In this document: in pieces, positions 1 to 10,419 of the stretch
Position numbering within the stretch: position 1 is the stretch's first letter
Layout of the letters: every line of letters begins with the position of its first letter
Source: Acetofilamentum sp.
Lineage (GTDB): Bacteria > Bacteroidota > Bacteroidia > Bacteroidales > JAADGE01
Length of the DNA: 34,388 nucleotides
Direction: 5' to 3'
Assembly: GCA_020720665.1 (NCBI GenBank)
Contig: DYOF01000014.1
Coordinates: 1 to 34,388 of the forward strand
The notes under the pieces: model-generated
The model's database searches: none
The model's input: only the letters and a program-made list of their open reading frames with translations
What the model was told of the DNA's origin: nothing
Position numbers and translations under genes: made by a program

Positions 1-312
1 GCAGATAGGAACACCTTTATAAATCAGCATTAAATAATATCTTCCGTTAGTCATGCTCTTGTGTGTAAAAAATCGTTTTACATGGGTGTTTCATGAATAC
101 TAACTTAACGAAAATCTACGAAACGCTAAGCTGCAAAATTTGCCCTTTCAGAAAGGAAATTACGCAGTTCCCTGATTGAAAATTCAAAAAATCAATCCCG
201 CATTATTTTATGGCACACATAGTTACCGGTTTCAAGTCGGGTTAAAAAGTTAACTATTCCCTTTTAGTTTTCAAGAGTTCTTCTTAACAACTTTATTCAG
301 TTTTTTTCGTTC

Positions 313-342
313 TTGTTTTTCAGCAATACTGTTTTATCTTTG
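313..342 (+). promoter_or_regulatory. Candidate Bacteroidota-type promoter for valS (TTG at 313-315, TATCTTTG at 335-342)
   Basis: Matches the TTTG-N19-TAnnTTTG pattern of the Bacteroidota primary sigma factor, 19 nt spacing, 64 nt upstream of the ATG. Confidence 0.5.
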
Positions 343-406
343 CAAAAAATATCAACTATTCAAAATAATTTGATGAACAGATACACTGATAAAAGAGATA
401 AACAAA

Positions 407-3043
407 ATGACTGAAACCTCAACAAAGTACAATTCGAAAAATACTGAAATAAAATGGTATCAATATTGGTTGGAGCATAAATTATTCAAATCAGTTCCGG
501 ATACCAGAGAACCGTTTACAATTGTTATTCCGCCGCCAAATGTAACCGGAGTTCTTCACATGGGACATATTTTGAACAATACGATTCAAGATATTTTAAT
601 TCGACGTGCTCGCATGCAAGGAAAGAATGCATGCTGGGTTCCCGGAACAGATCATGCATCAATTGCAACTGAGGCTAAAGTTGTTAATAAACTTGCAGAA
701 GAAGGTATTGATAAACACTCTGTCAGTCGAGAAGAATTTATGGATCACGCATGGGATTGGACACATAAGCACGGTGGTATAATTTTGGAACAACTAAAAA
801 AACTCGGGGCTTCATGCGATTGGGACAGAACTAAATTTACTTTAGATAAAGATTTAAGTGAGAGCGTTATTAAAGTATTTATAGACCTATACAACAAGGG
901 GTTGATATACAGAGGGATACGAATGGTAAATTGGGATACGAAAGCTAAAACTGCAGTTTCTGATGAAGAGGTTGAATACAAAGACGAAAAGTCTAAACTC
1001 TATTATGTCAAATATAAAATAGTTGATATGAATGAGTATATTACTATTGCAACAACACGTCCGGAAACAATTTTAGGCGACACAGCCGTTTGCGTTCATC
1101 CGGATGACAGTCGATATAAACATTTACACGGAAAACAAGTAATTATACCTTTAATTAACAGAGAAGTACCTATTATAATTGATGATTATATTGATATTGA
1201 ATTTGGTACAGGTGCATTAAAAGTAACACCGGCTCATGACGAAAACGATTATCGATTAGGCGAAAAACATAACTTGCAATCATTCAATGTTTTCAATGAC
1301 AACGGAACCATGAGTAAAGAAGCACTGCTTTATGAAAACATAGATAGATTTGAAGTCAGAAAAATAATTACGGATGATTTAGATAAAGCCGGAAATTTGG
1401 TTAAAATTGAAGACTATACCAACCGTGTAGGATATTCGCAACGCACTCAAGTTCCTATTGAACCGAAACTTTCCATGCAATGGTTTTTAAAAATGCAAGA
1501 TATTGTTAAACCGGCGATTGAAAAAGTAAACGACGAAACAATCAATTTCTCGCCAAAACGATTTGTGAATACCTATAATCACTGGATGGAGAATATTAGA
1601 GATTGGAACATTTCCAGACAATTATGGTGGGGTCATCAAATTCCGGCATACTATATTTCCGGAACTAACGATTTTGTAGTTGCCGAGAATATTGAAACCG
1701 CTCTCAAACTCGCCCGAGAAAAAAATAAAAACAACAATTTAACAATAAACGATTTAAAACAAGACGAAGATGTTTTAGATACTTGGTTTTCTTCATGGTT
1801 ATGGCCCATTTCGGTTTTTGACGGCATCAGATTTCCTGAAAATGAAGAAATTAAATATTATTATCCGACAAATGTATTGGCAACCGGGCATGATATTATT
1901 TTCTTTTGGGTTGCCCGCATGATTATTGCCGGTTATGAATTCAGAAATGAATTTCCTTTTAAAAACGTTTATTTTACCGGAATGGTTCGTGATGAGCAAC
2001 GCCGAAAAATGTCAAAACAACTCGGAAATTCCCCTGACCCCTTGCATCTGATTGACGAATACGGAGCTGACGGTGTTCGCTTCGGAATGATGCTCTGTTC
2101 TCCTGCCGGCGGCGACCTTTTATACAGCGACAGTTTACCCGAACAAGGACGAAATTTTTTAAATAAAATATGGAATGCTTATCGCTTAACACAAAGCCGG
2201 GAAGTTGATGACGAAATTAAACAACCCGAACATTCAAAAATAGCTCTTGATTGGTTCAATGAAAAATTCAACGAACAAATTGCTAAGCTTGACGAACTTT
2301 ACGACACATTCAAGCTGTCAGAGGCTTTAATGTTGGTTTATAAACTATTTAAGGATGAATTTTCTTCATGGCTGTTAGAAATTGTTAAACCGGATTATCA
2401 AAAACCCATTGACAGAAAAACCTTTACTCGATTAAATGAGTATTTTGAGCAATTACTCCAAATTTTGCATCCGTTTATGCCGTTTATTACAGAAGAATTG
2501 TGGCATCAGTTAAGAAAACGAAATGCAGGAGAAAGTATTATGATTTCAAATATGCCGAAACCCAAACCGTTTCATTCAAAAATAATTAATAATTTTGATG
2601 TTGCAAAAGATATAATTACGCAAATAAGAACTGTTCGTAAAGAAAAAAATATTTCATATAAAACGAAATTTAAGCTTTTCTATTCCGATAACACAAACAG
2701 TTTTAATTCTGAGCTTCAATCTGTAATCATTCGTTTATGCGGTATAGAAAATTTCTCTAAAACAGATATTAAACCTGAAGGAGCAACTCATTTCGTTGTT
2801 AAAAAAACTGAATTTTTTATCCCCTTAGGAACATTAATTGATACCGATGCCGAAATAAAACGATTGAAAGAAGAATTAAATTATGCACAAGGCTTCTTAA
2901 ATTCAGTATTAAAGAAATTAAGCAATGAACGATTTGTAAAAAATGCACCTGCTGATGTAATAGAAAAAGAAACAATGAAACAAGCAGATGCTGAAGCAAA
3001 AATTAAAGCTCTTGAAGAGCAAATTCTAAATTTGAACTCGTAA
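407..3043 (+). CDS. valS: Valyl-tRNA synthetase
   Basis: 878 aa; class I aaRS motifs PPPNVTGVLHMGH (HIGH) and RRKMSKQLGNSPDP (KMSKS variant); DTWFSSWLWP; C-terminal coiled-coil arm typical of ValS. Confidence 0.97.
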   Translation: MTETSTKYNSKNTEIKWYQYWLEHKLFKSVPDTREPFTIVIPPPNVTGVLHMGHILNNTIQDILIRRARMQGKNACWVPGTDHASIATEAKVVNKLAEEGIDKHSVSREEFMDHAWDWTHKHGGIILEQLKKLGASCDWDRTKFTLDKDLSESVIKVFIDLYNKGLIYRGIRMVNWDTKAKTAVSDEEVEYKDEKSKLYYVKYKIVDMNEYITIATTRPETILGDTAVCVHPDDSRYKHLHGKQVIIPLINREVPIIIDDYIDIEFGTGALKVTPAHDENDYRLGEKHNLQSFNVFNDNGTMSKEALLYENIDRFEVRKIITDDLDKAGNLVKIEDYTNRVGYSQRTQVPIEPKLSMQWFLKMQDIVKPAIEKVNDETINFSPKRFVNTYNHWMENIRDWNISRQLWWGHQIPAYYISGTNDFVVAENIETALKLAREKNKNNNLTINDLKQDEDVLDTWFSSWLWPISVFDGIRFPENEEIKYYYPTNVLATGHDIIFFWVARMIIAGYEFRNEFPFKNVYFTGMVRDEQRRKMSKQLGNSPDPLHLIDEYGADGVRFGMMLCSPAGGDLLYSDSLPEQGRNFLNKIWNAYRLTQSREVDDEIKQPEHSKIALDWFNEKFNEQIAKLDELYDTFKLSEALMLVYKLFKDEFSSWLLEIVKPDYQKPIDRKTFTRLNEYFEQLLQILHPFMPFITEELWHQLRKRNAGESIMISNMPKPKPFHSKIINNFDVAKDIITQIRTVRKEKNISYKTKFKLFYSDNTNSFNSELQSVIIRLCGIENFSKTDIKPEGATHFVVKKTEFFIPLGTLIDTDAEIKRLKEELNYAQGFLNSVLKKLSNERFVKNAPADVIEKETMKQADAEAKIKALEEQILNLNS

Positions 3044-3046
3044 GCA

Positions 3047-4135
3047 ATGAATAAAAATAATTTTTGTGTGATAATGGCAGGAGGTGTAGGCAGCCGTTTT
3101 TGGCCCGTAAGCCGAGCAAAAAAACCTAAACAATTTTTAGATATTCTGGGAACAGGTAAATCATTAATTCAGCAAACCTATCAACGGTTTTCAAAAATAT
3201 GCCCGCCTGAAAATATTTTGGTTGTTACTAATGAAATATATGTTAATGAGCTTATTAAACAACTTCCTGAAATTAAGCCGGGTCAAATATTATCAGAGCC
3301 GTCCAGACGAAATACGGCTCCGTGTATCGCCTATTCAAATTTAAAAATAAAAACGCTGAATCCGAATGCAAATATTATTGTTGCTCCGTCTGACCATTTA
3401 ATTTTAGATGAGCACAAGTTTATAGAAGTTATAAAAACAAGTTTAGAGTTTGTACAAGAAACTGAAAGTTTGCTTACTTTAGGCATCAATCCGTCTCGAC
3501 CCGAAACCGGATACGGTTATATTCAAATATCTGAAAAAAGGGACGAAAAATTTAAAGAAATTTATAAGGTTAAAAATTTTACTGAAAAGCCGAATAAAGA
3601 AACAGCCGAAAAGTTTATTGAGAGCGGAGAATTTTTTTGGAATTCAGGAATTTTTATCTGGTCTTTAAAAAACATTAACCGTGCTTTTGATAAGTATTTA
3701 CCTGATATTGCCGATTTATTTTCGGATGTAAAAAATATATCTGATTCTGAAAAAGAAAATCATTTTATTCGTAAAGTTTATAGTGAATGCAGAAACATTT
3801 CTATTGACAACGGAATTATGGAACATGCCGACAATGTATTTGTCTTCCCCACAGAGTTTGGATGGTCTGATTTAGGCACGTGGGATTCGTTATATGAAAA
3901 TTCATTAAAAAATCAGGAAGGTAATGCTTTTAATGTGGATAACGTATTAACTTACAATACAACAAATACTCTTTTTAATATTCCGAAAAACAAATTGGTT
4001 GTTGCCGAAGGGTTAAACGATTATTTAGTTGCCGAATCCGACGATATTTTGCTGATATGTAAAAGAGAAAACGAACAAAAACTGAGAGAATTTGTTCGAG
4101 ATGTTGAAGACCAAAAAGGCGATGATTATTTATAA
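3047..4135 (+). CDS. manC: Mannose-1-phosphate guanylyltransferase (ManC-like nucleotidyltransferase)
   Basis: 362 aa; N-terminal VIMAGGVGSRFWPVSRAKKPKQFL, EPSRRNTAPCIAY, FTEKPN, WNSGIFIW; 3 nt after valS stop. Confidence 0.93.
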   Translation: MNKNNFCVIMAGGVGSRFWPVSRAKKPKQFLDILGTGKSLIQQTYQRFSKICPPENILVVTNEIYVNELIKQLPEIKPGQILSEPSRRNTAPCIAYSNLKIKTLNPNANIIVAPSDHLILDEHKFIEVIKTSLEFVQETESLLTLGINPSRPETGYGYIQISEKRDEKFKEIYKVKNFTEKPNKETAEKFIESGEFFWNSGIFIWSLKNINRAFDKYLPDIADLFSDVKNISDSEKENHFIRKVYSECRNISIDNGIMEHADNVFVFPTEFGWSDLGTWDSLYENSLKNQEGNAFNVDNVLTYNTTNTLFNIPKNKLVVAEGLNDYLVAESDDILLICKRENEQKLREFVRDVEDQKGDDYL

Positions 4136-4155
4136 ACAGCTAAATCTGAGTTTCT

Positions 4156-5997
4156 TTATTCTACGGTTACTGATTTTGCTAAATTCCTCGGCTGGTCAAC
4201 ATTACAGCCTCTCATAACTGCAATATGATAGGATAATAATTGTAACGGAATAACTGTTAATAAAGGTGCAATAGCTTCGTGTGATTTCGGAACTTCCAAT
4301 ACGTGGTCGGCTAAGTCTTTGATAATTTTGTCTCCCTCCGTTACAATTGCAATCACTTTTCCGTTTCTTGCCTTTACTTCCTGAATATTCGTAACAATTT
4401 TATCGTACGAATTATCTTGAGTTGCGATAACAACAACCGGCATGTTTTCATCTATCAATGCAATCGGTCCGTGTTTCATTTCGGCAGCCGGGTATCCTTC
4501 GGCATGAATATATGAAATTTCTTTTAATTTTAACGCCCCTTCTAAGGCAACAGGGAATAGATAACCTCTTCCTAAATATAAAAAGTTTGTTGCATCTTTA
4601 TATAATGAAGAAATTTCTTTAAAAAGTGAATCGTATTTTAATATTTCCTCAACTTTGTCAGGAACGGAAACTAATTCTTTAATCAATTTCAAATATTCTT
4701 CTTCGGATAATTTATTATTTTTTTTACCCAGCATTACCGCCATCATTGTCAGAACTGTTACTTGTGCGGTGAATGCTTTTGTTGAAGCAACTCCGATTTC
4801 CGGTCCGGCATGTGTATAAACCCCGGCATGAGTTTCTCTGGGAATACTGGCGCCGACTACGTTACAAATACCCAGAACAGTAGCTCCGGCTTCTTTTGCA
4901 ATATTAATTGCTGCTAATGTATCAGCTGTTTCACCGCTCTGACTGATAGCAATAACGACATCATCAGCAAAAATAATCGGCTTACGATACCTGAACTCCG
5001 AACCGTATTCAACTTCAACAGGAATCCTTGCAAATGTTTCAATTAAATATTCACCGACCAAGCCGGCGTGCCATGATGTTCCGCAGGCTATTATTATAAT
5101 TCGTTTTGCATTTTCTATCTTAGGCATCACATGATGTAAACCGCCTAACCTAATTTCTGATAAATCAGCGGCAATTCTTCCTCTGAATGTATCTAAGATT
5201 GATTTCGGCTGTTCAAATATTTCTTTAAGCATGAAATGCTCGTAACCGTTCTTTTCAATTGACCCGATATCCATAGTTAATTTTTGAATCATCGGTTCTA
5301 ATTGATCGTTATCAATAGTCTTTAAAGTCAGTTGATCTTTTTTTATAACTGCTACATTATCATTATTTAAATATATAACACTATCGGTATATTCAATTAT
5401 CGGAGTGGCATCCGATGCAATGAAATACTCACCGTCACCAATTCCGATAACTAAAGGGCTGCCTTTTCTTGCCGCAATCAGTTTATCGGGTTCGTCTTTT
5501 GCAATTATAACAACTCCGTATGCCCCGATAACTTTTGTTAAGGCTAATCTTACGGCATGTTCTGCATCTAATGAGCCGTTAGCGGTAATGTATATGTGTT
5601 CGATTAAATTAGCTAAAACTTCAGTATCGGTCATACTTAAAAATTCATAACCGCGAGCTTCAAGACGATCTTTTAAACGTGAATAATTTTCGATAATCCC
5701 GTTATGTATAACCGTAAATAACCCGTTTTGAGAGGTATGCGGGTGTGCATTGGTGTCATTTGGTTCTCCGTGTGTTGCCCAACGTGTATGCCCTATTCCG
5801 ATTGTTCCTGATGCATCTTTTTCTTTAATCAGATGTTCAAGCTCACTTACTTTGCCTTTTTTCTTATATATTTTGGTTTCTTTTCCGATAATGGCAATAC
5901 CGGCAGAATCATATCCTCTGTATTCTAAACGTTTTAATCCGTTGATTAAAATAGGGTAAGCATCTCTATAACCTATATATCCTACTATTCCACACAT
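4156..5997 (-). CDS. glmS: Glutamine--fructose-6-phosphate aminotransferase (isomerizing)
   Basis: 613 aa; MCGIVGYIG N-terminal Cys glutaminase, GHTRWATHG, two SIS domains, C-terminal DQPRNLAKSVTVE. Confidence 0.98.
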   Translation of the reverse strand: MCGIVGYIGYRDAYPILINGLKRLEYRGYDSAGIAIIGKETKIYKKKGKVSELEHLIKEKDASGTIGIGHTRWATHGEPNDTNAHPHTSQNGLFTVIHNGIIENYSRLKDRLEARGYEFLSMTDTEVLANLIEHIYITANGSLDAEHAVRLALTKVIGAYGVVIIAKDEPDKLIAARKGSPLVIGIGDGEYFIASDATPIIEYTDSVIYLNNDNVAVIKKDQLTLKTIDNDQLEPMIQKLTMDIGSIEKNGYEHFMLKEIFEQPKSILDTFRGRIAADLSEIRLGGLHHVMPKIENAKRIIIIACGTSWHAGLVGEYLIETFARIPVEVEYGSEFRYRKPIIFADDVVIAISQSGETADTLAAINIAKEAGATVLGICNVVGASIPRETHAGVYTHAGPEIGVASTKAFTAQVTVLTMMAVMLGKKNNKLSEEEYLKLIKELVSVPDKVEEILKYDSLFKEISSLYKDATNFLYLGRGYLFPVALEGALKLKEISYIHAEGYPAAEMKHGPIALIDENMPVVVIATQDNSYDKIVTNIQEVKARNGKVIAIVTEGDKIIKDLADHVLEVPKSHEAIAPLLTVIPLQLLSYHIAVMRGCNVDQPRNLAKSVTVE

Positions 5998-6013
5998 ATT
6001 AAGGATTTAAAAA

Positions 6014-7270
6014 TTAAAGTTTTGTGTAAGTTATATATAATTTCATTCGGTTTGAATGTTTACCGGTGGTAATTACCGAGCGATTATAATTTGTACTTCC
6101 GGAATAGGCTAATAATAATAATCCGTTATTATCTATTCGCCCGTCAATAACATCTCTGATATAACCGGCTAATTCAAAACGATATTGTCCGTCAGTTAAA
6201 GTTGCTCCGGAATATCCGGTTGTCGTATAATATTCAGGTAGCATATAGTAAATATTTTCAGGGTCATAACCGGTAATCAACATTCTGTCAATAGCCGGAA
6301 ATTCTTCTTCTTCAGATAAATCAGACGGGCATAAATTTACTATTAATTCTGCTCTAAAAACGGCAATATTTCCTAATGATTTTAAATTTTCTAAAAACGG
6401 TATTTTAATTTTTGCCATTAAGCCTCCCATTGATTGAATATAAGCTACAGAATCTTGTTCAGAAAGCTCATCGTTAATTCCGGCGTTAAACGTTGCAGAG
6501 CTGTAATCGTGCTGAAATAAGTTAAATCTGATGTTACCGGAATGATTCATTGTTACTTTAAATGTTTTTTGAGAACTTGTTCCTTCGTGTGCATAAACTG
6601 TAATGACTGAATTACTGTTTATATCTGTCTTCATAATCGCACCGTCATTACCCTCTGAATCTGAGTTAACATATATTCCTTTTATTACCTCTTTTAACTC
6701 ATCATTTGATGCAGAAACCGGAATATCCTGAAATAATTCGGCATAAGCATTCGACAGCTTTATATTAATGGTTTTAGTGGTACCGGTGACTATCACATTT
6801 TTTGTACCTATTATGTTTCCTGAAGTAAACTCTGTTGTATCTTTATTTGAATAATAGGATGTGTCTATCAAAGCGTTTTCTAATTCATAAACTCGAATGT
6901 TTTGAGCTGTTAAAGTGTTGCCGTAGTGTTTTGTAGATACGGTATCTAATGTTAATGTAAGTACAGCAGAATCAATGGTGTAATTATTGTTTAAAAAAGA
7001 TGCTTCCGCCAAACTGAATTCGGTAACAAAGCTTGCTTTTGTATAACCATATATAGGGTCGTTGTATTCACCTAAAAGTAATCTGCCGGCATTACTTGAA
7101 AGTACAGAATCCATAGATAATGTATATACTTCAATGGAGCTTGTGTCTGTTATGTATGCAATTAATTTATCATCTTCGGGTAATACTCCCATTCCTATAT
7201 CTGACAGTTTGTTGCATGAAAAAATCAGCGGAAAAATGCTGATTATTAATAATTGAAAAAATCTTTTCAT
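6014..7270 (-). CDS. DUF4270-family lipoprotein
   Basis: 418 aa; lipoprotein signal MKRFFQLLIISIFPLIFSC; sequence and position between glmS and the short glycogen-synthase-like gene fit the DUF4270 family of Bacteroidota. Confidence 0.8.
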   Translation of the reverse strand: MKRFFQLLIISIFPLIFSCNKLSDIGMGVLPEDDKLIAYITDTSSIEVYTLSMDSVLSSNAGRLLLGEYNDPIYGYTKASFVTEFSLAEASFLNNNYTIDSAVLTLTLDTVSTKHYGNTLTAQNIRVYELENALIDTSYYSNKDTTEFTSGNIIGTKNVIVTGTTKTINIKLSNAYAELFQDIPVSASNDELKEVIKGIYVNSDSEGNDGAIMKTDINSNSVITVYAHEGTSSQKTFKVTMNHSGNIRFNLFQHDYSSATFNAGINDELSEQDSVAYIQSMGGLMAKIKIPFLENLKSLGNIAVFRAELIVNLCPSDLSEEEEFPAIDRMLITGYDPENIYYMLPEYYTTTGYSGATLTDGQYRFELAGYIRDVIDGRIDNNGLLLLAYSGSTNYNRSVITTGKHSNRMKLYITYTKL

Positions 7271-7351
7271 TTTAAAATTTGGGTTATATATATAAAATTG
7301 GATTGTAATAAGAACGAATATTTTAATTTTAAGGTATTGATTAATTTAAAA

Positions 7352-8158
7352 TTATTTTGACATCTTATTATAAAAATCATTATATGCATTCAAATAATGT
7401 TCGGAATCATGATATTCTAAAAAAGATTTGCTCGACTCATTAATATATTTGATAAGCCCCTCTTCAATTTTAGGATTCCCTTGGATAACGGCATCAGAAT
7501 AATCAATTGCCAATTTTTGAAGATTAATATAATTTGGCGGAGACAGGTTTTTTAGTTTAGCAGCTTGAATTCCGTCAAATTCTAATTTCTTTTTTAATCC
7601 GCTGTCTAAATTTCCTGAAAACATTTCATCATATACAGAATAAACAACTTTTGAATGTTCAAAAAGCGGATCATCTTTATAGGTTTGTTTAATTAGTAAA
7701 GGAACCAAAGCAGTCATCCATCCGTGACAATGAATGATGTCAGGAGTCCATCTGAGCTTTTTAATTATTTCTATTGCCCCTCTGCCGAAAAAAATCATTC
7801 GTTCATCATTATCTTCAAATAAATTACCGTTATCATCAAAAAGTGTTGCTTTGCGTTTAAAATATTCCTCATTATCAATAAAATAAACTTGCATTCTGGC
7901 TTGCTGAATAGAAGTAACCTTAATAATTAAAAAATGATCGGTATCATCAATAATCAAATTCATACCTGACAATCTGATAACTTCATGCAACTGATTTCTT
8001 CTTTCGTTAATTGTTCCGAAACGCGGCATAAAAACTCTGACCTCTTTTCCTTTTTCCTGAATTCCTTGCGGTAAATATCTGCTGATGTATGACATTTCTG
8101 TTTCAGGAGAAAACGGCATAATTTCTTGAGATATGTATAGAATTTTTTTATTCTCCAT
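7352..8158 (-). CDS. Short glycogen/starch synthase-like protein (GT5 N-terminal domain only)
   Basis: ORF track starts at a TTG (8194), but MENKKILYISQEIMPF at ATG 8158 is the better start because a TATATTTG -7-like motif (8192-8199, minus) overlaps the extension. GT5 N-domain features: KILYISQEIMPF, DIIHCHGWMTALVPLL. Confidence 0.78.
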   Translation of the reverse strand: MENKKILYISQEIMPFSPETEMSYISRYLPQGIQEKGKEVRVFMPRFGTINERRNQLHEVIRLSGMNLIIDDTDHFLIIKVTSIQQARMQVYFIDNEEYFKRKATLFDDNGNLFEDNDERMIFFGRGAIEIIKKLRWTPDIIHCHGWMTALVPLLIKQTYKDDPLFEHSKVVYSVYDEMFSGNLDSGLKKKLEFDGIQAAKLKNLSPPNYINLQKLAIDYSDAVIQGNPKIEEGLIKYINESSKSFLEYHDSEHYLNAYNDFYNKMSK

Positions 8159-8191
8159 GAAATTTATTCTCTTGGTTTTTGAATAATTTTG

Positions 8192-8223
8192 CAAATATAC
8201 AACAATTCATCATTTCTATCAAG
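8192..8223 (-). promoter_or_regulatory. Candidate promoter for the glgA-like/DUF4270/glmS block (minus-strand TATATTTG at 8192-8199, CTTG at 8220-8223)
   Basis: TAnnTTTG match on the minus strand with 20 nt spacing to a TTG element. Confidence 0.45.
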
Positions 8224-8294
8224 ATTATCATAAAACATATTTTTTTTTCTTATTATTGTAAGTTTATTCAACTATTCATATCAGACTGATTATT

Positions 8295-9137
8295 ATGGTA
8301 GTAATTAAAACAAAAAAAGAAATGAGCGTTTTATTGAATGATATTCGTATGAATAAAAAATCGACGGGTTTTGTTCCTACCATGGGTGCTCTTCACCAAG
8401 GTCATATCTCATTAACAGAATGCTCAAAATTGCAAAATGATATAACGATTGTAAGTATTTTTGTTAATCCTACACAATTTAATAATCAAGAAGACCTGCA
8501 AAATTATCCGCGAAGCTTGACAGCTGATATCGAAATGCTTCAACGTTCAAATTGTGATATTGTTTTTACCCCGGAAATTGATGAAATGTATCCCGAAAAT
8601 GATAGAAGAATATTTGATTTTAAAGGATTAGACAAAGTAATGGAGGGAAAATACAGAAAGGGGCACTTCAACGGTGTTGCTCAAATTGTTTCAGTTCTTT
8701 TTGAAATTATACAACCGACAAATGCTTATTTCGGGAAAAAAGATTTTCAGCAAGTTGCTATCATAAAATTCCTTAACAAAAATTATCTTAACGATTTAAA
8801 CATTAATATTATTTCATGTGATATCATCAGAGAATCTGACGGTTTAGCAATGAGTTCACGAAATCAATTACTTACTGTGGAATACAGAATTGCTGCTAAG
8901 TTAATTTCAGAAACATTATTTAAATTTCAGAAAAACTATAATAATTTTACAGTCAGCCGATTAAAGAAAAATATTGAAGACGAAATAAATGCAAATCCCT
9001 TACTGGAAGTTGAATATATCGACATAGTTGATAATGACACATTACAAAGTGTAGATTATATTGAAACCGGAAGGACAACCGCTTGTATAGCTGTATTTGC
9101 AGGTAAAATAAGATTAATTGACAATATTTCTTTTTAA
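8295..9137 (+). CDS. panC: Pantothenate synthetase (pantoate--beta-alanine ligase)
   Basis: 280 aa; FVPTMGALHQGHISL, IFVNPTQFN, YPRSL, FGKKDFQQ, SDGLAMSSRNQLL. Confidence 0.96.
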   Translation: MVVIKTKKEMSVLLNDIRMNKKSTGFVPTMGALHQGHISLTECSKLQNDITIVSIFVNPTQFNNQEDLQNYPRSLTADIEMLQRSNCDIVFTPEIDEMYPENDRRIFDFKGLDKVMEGKYRKGHFNGVAQIVSVLFEIIQPTNAYFGKKDFQQVAIIKFLNKNYLNDLNINIISCDIIRESDGLAMSSRNQLLTVEYRIAAKLISETLFKFQKNYNNFTVSRLKKNIEDEINANPLLEVEYIDIVDNDTLQSVDYIETGRTTACIAVFAGKIRLIDNISF

Positions 9138-9147
9138 ACTTTTTAAC

Positions 9148-10392
9148 ATGAGGAATAAACTTAAAATTATTAATGACCCTGTTTACGGATTTATAAACAT
9201 CCCGTCCGAACTTCAATTCCACATTATTGAACACCCTTATTTTCAAAGACTAAGAAGAATAAAACAGTTAGGATTGTCATATTTCGTTTATCCCGGAACG
9301 ACACATACACGATTTGAACATGTACTCGGAGCCATGCATTTGATGAGCAATGCTTTACATGAACTCAGCAAAAAAGGACAAACAATTGCAGAAGATGAAA
9401 AACAATCTGCATTATCGGCTATTTTATTACACGATATCGGACACGGACCTTTTTCTCATACTTTAGAAGGTACGTTTTTTAAAACATTAACACATGAAGA
9501 TTTAACGCTTTTGTTTATGAAATCTATTAACGAAGAATTTAAGGGAGAACTCGATCAAACAATACAAGTTTTTCAAAATAATCATCCTAAAAAATTCTTA
9601 CACAGCTTAGTTTCAGGACAATTGGATATGGACCGTTTAGATTATTTAAAACGCGACAGCTTCTACTCCGGTGTAAACGAAGGCGAAATCGGTTCGGAGC
9701 GTATTATAAAAATGTTACGAGTTGTTAACAACGAGTTGGCAATAGAAGAAAAAGGTATTTATTCCGTTGAACAATTTATTATCGCTCGCCGAATTATGTA
9801 TTGGCAGGTTTATTTGCATAAAACAGTTATAGTTGCGGATGAAATGTTAAAAAGAGCAATTCGCAGAGCAACTGTTTTAAGTAAAAATGTTCAGGTATTC
9901 TCCACGCCCGTTTTAAGTCGTTTCATTAATGAACAGATAACGGATAATTCCATAAAAGAGTCAAAAGAAAAATTAAAAAAGGCCTTAGATGCCTTCGCTG
10001 AATTGGACGATTCGGATATCATTGTTTCTCTGAAAGAATGGGCAAAGCACCCCGACACTGTTCTGTCTGAATTAAGCAGAGGTATTTTGAACAGAAACTT
10101 ATTTAAAATTGAAATCAGTCATGAAAAATTTCCCATCGAAAAAATAAATCGTATCAAACAAAAAGTTAAAGAAAAATATAAAATTACTGATGAAGATACC
10201 GATTTTTTGGTTTTTACCGATATTATTAAAAATAAAGCATACAGTACAGAAAATGATACCGGAATAAATATTTTACTCAACTCAGGAAAAATTTCTGATA
10301 TTGCTGAGGCATCTGATCTGTCAAATATCAACACATTAACGGCAACTGTCGAAAAATACTTTTTATCTTACCCAAAAAAATTAAATTTTTAA
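9148..10392 (+). CDS. HD-domain phosphohydrolase (dNTP triphosphohydrolase-like)
   Basis: HTRFEHVLGAMHL, LLHDIGHGPFSHTLEG, DMDRLDYLKRDSFYSGV. ORF track begins at TTG 9118 inside panC; ATG 9148 (MRNKLKIINDPVYGFI) is more likely. Confidence 0.88.
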   Translation: MRNKLKIINDPVYGFINIPSELQFHIIEHPYFQRLRRIKQLGLSYFVYPGTTHTRFEHVLGAMHLMSNALHELSKKGQTIAEDEKQSALSAILLHDIGHGPFSHTLEGTFFKTLTHEDLTLLFMKSINEEFKGELDQTIQVFQNNHPKKFLHSLVSGQLDMDRLDYLKRDSFYSGVNEGEIGSERIIKMLRVVNNELAIEEKGIYSVEQFIIARRIMYWQVYLHKTVIVADEMLKRAIRRATVLSKNVQVFSTPVLSRFINEQITDNSIKESKEKLKKALDAFAELDDSDIIVSLKEWAKHPDTVLSELSRGILNRNLFKIEISHEKFPIEKINRIKQKVKEKYKITDEDTDFLVFTDIIKNKAYSTENDTGINILLNSGKISDIAEASDLSNINTLTATVEKYFLSYPKKLNF

Positions 10393-10419
10393 TTCTGTTT
10401 TATTTAAAAAAAACCTTAA

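Noticed and set aside
1-406. T-box riboswitch upstream of valS
   Set aside because: No AGGGTGGNACCGCG-like T-box sequence or terminator/antiterminator pair before the ATG; a normal promoter-like element sits at 313-342
8953-9246. 97-aa minus-strand ORF across the panC/HD junction
   Set aside because: Antisense to two well-supported coding genes; low-complexity translation with no recognisable domain
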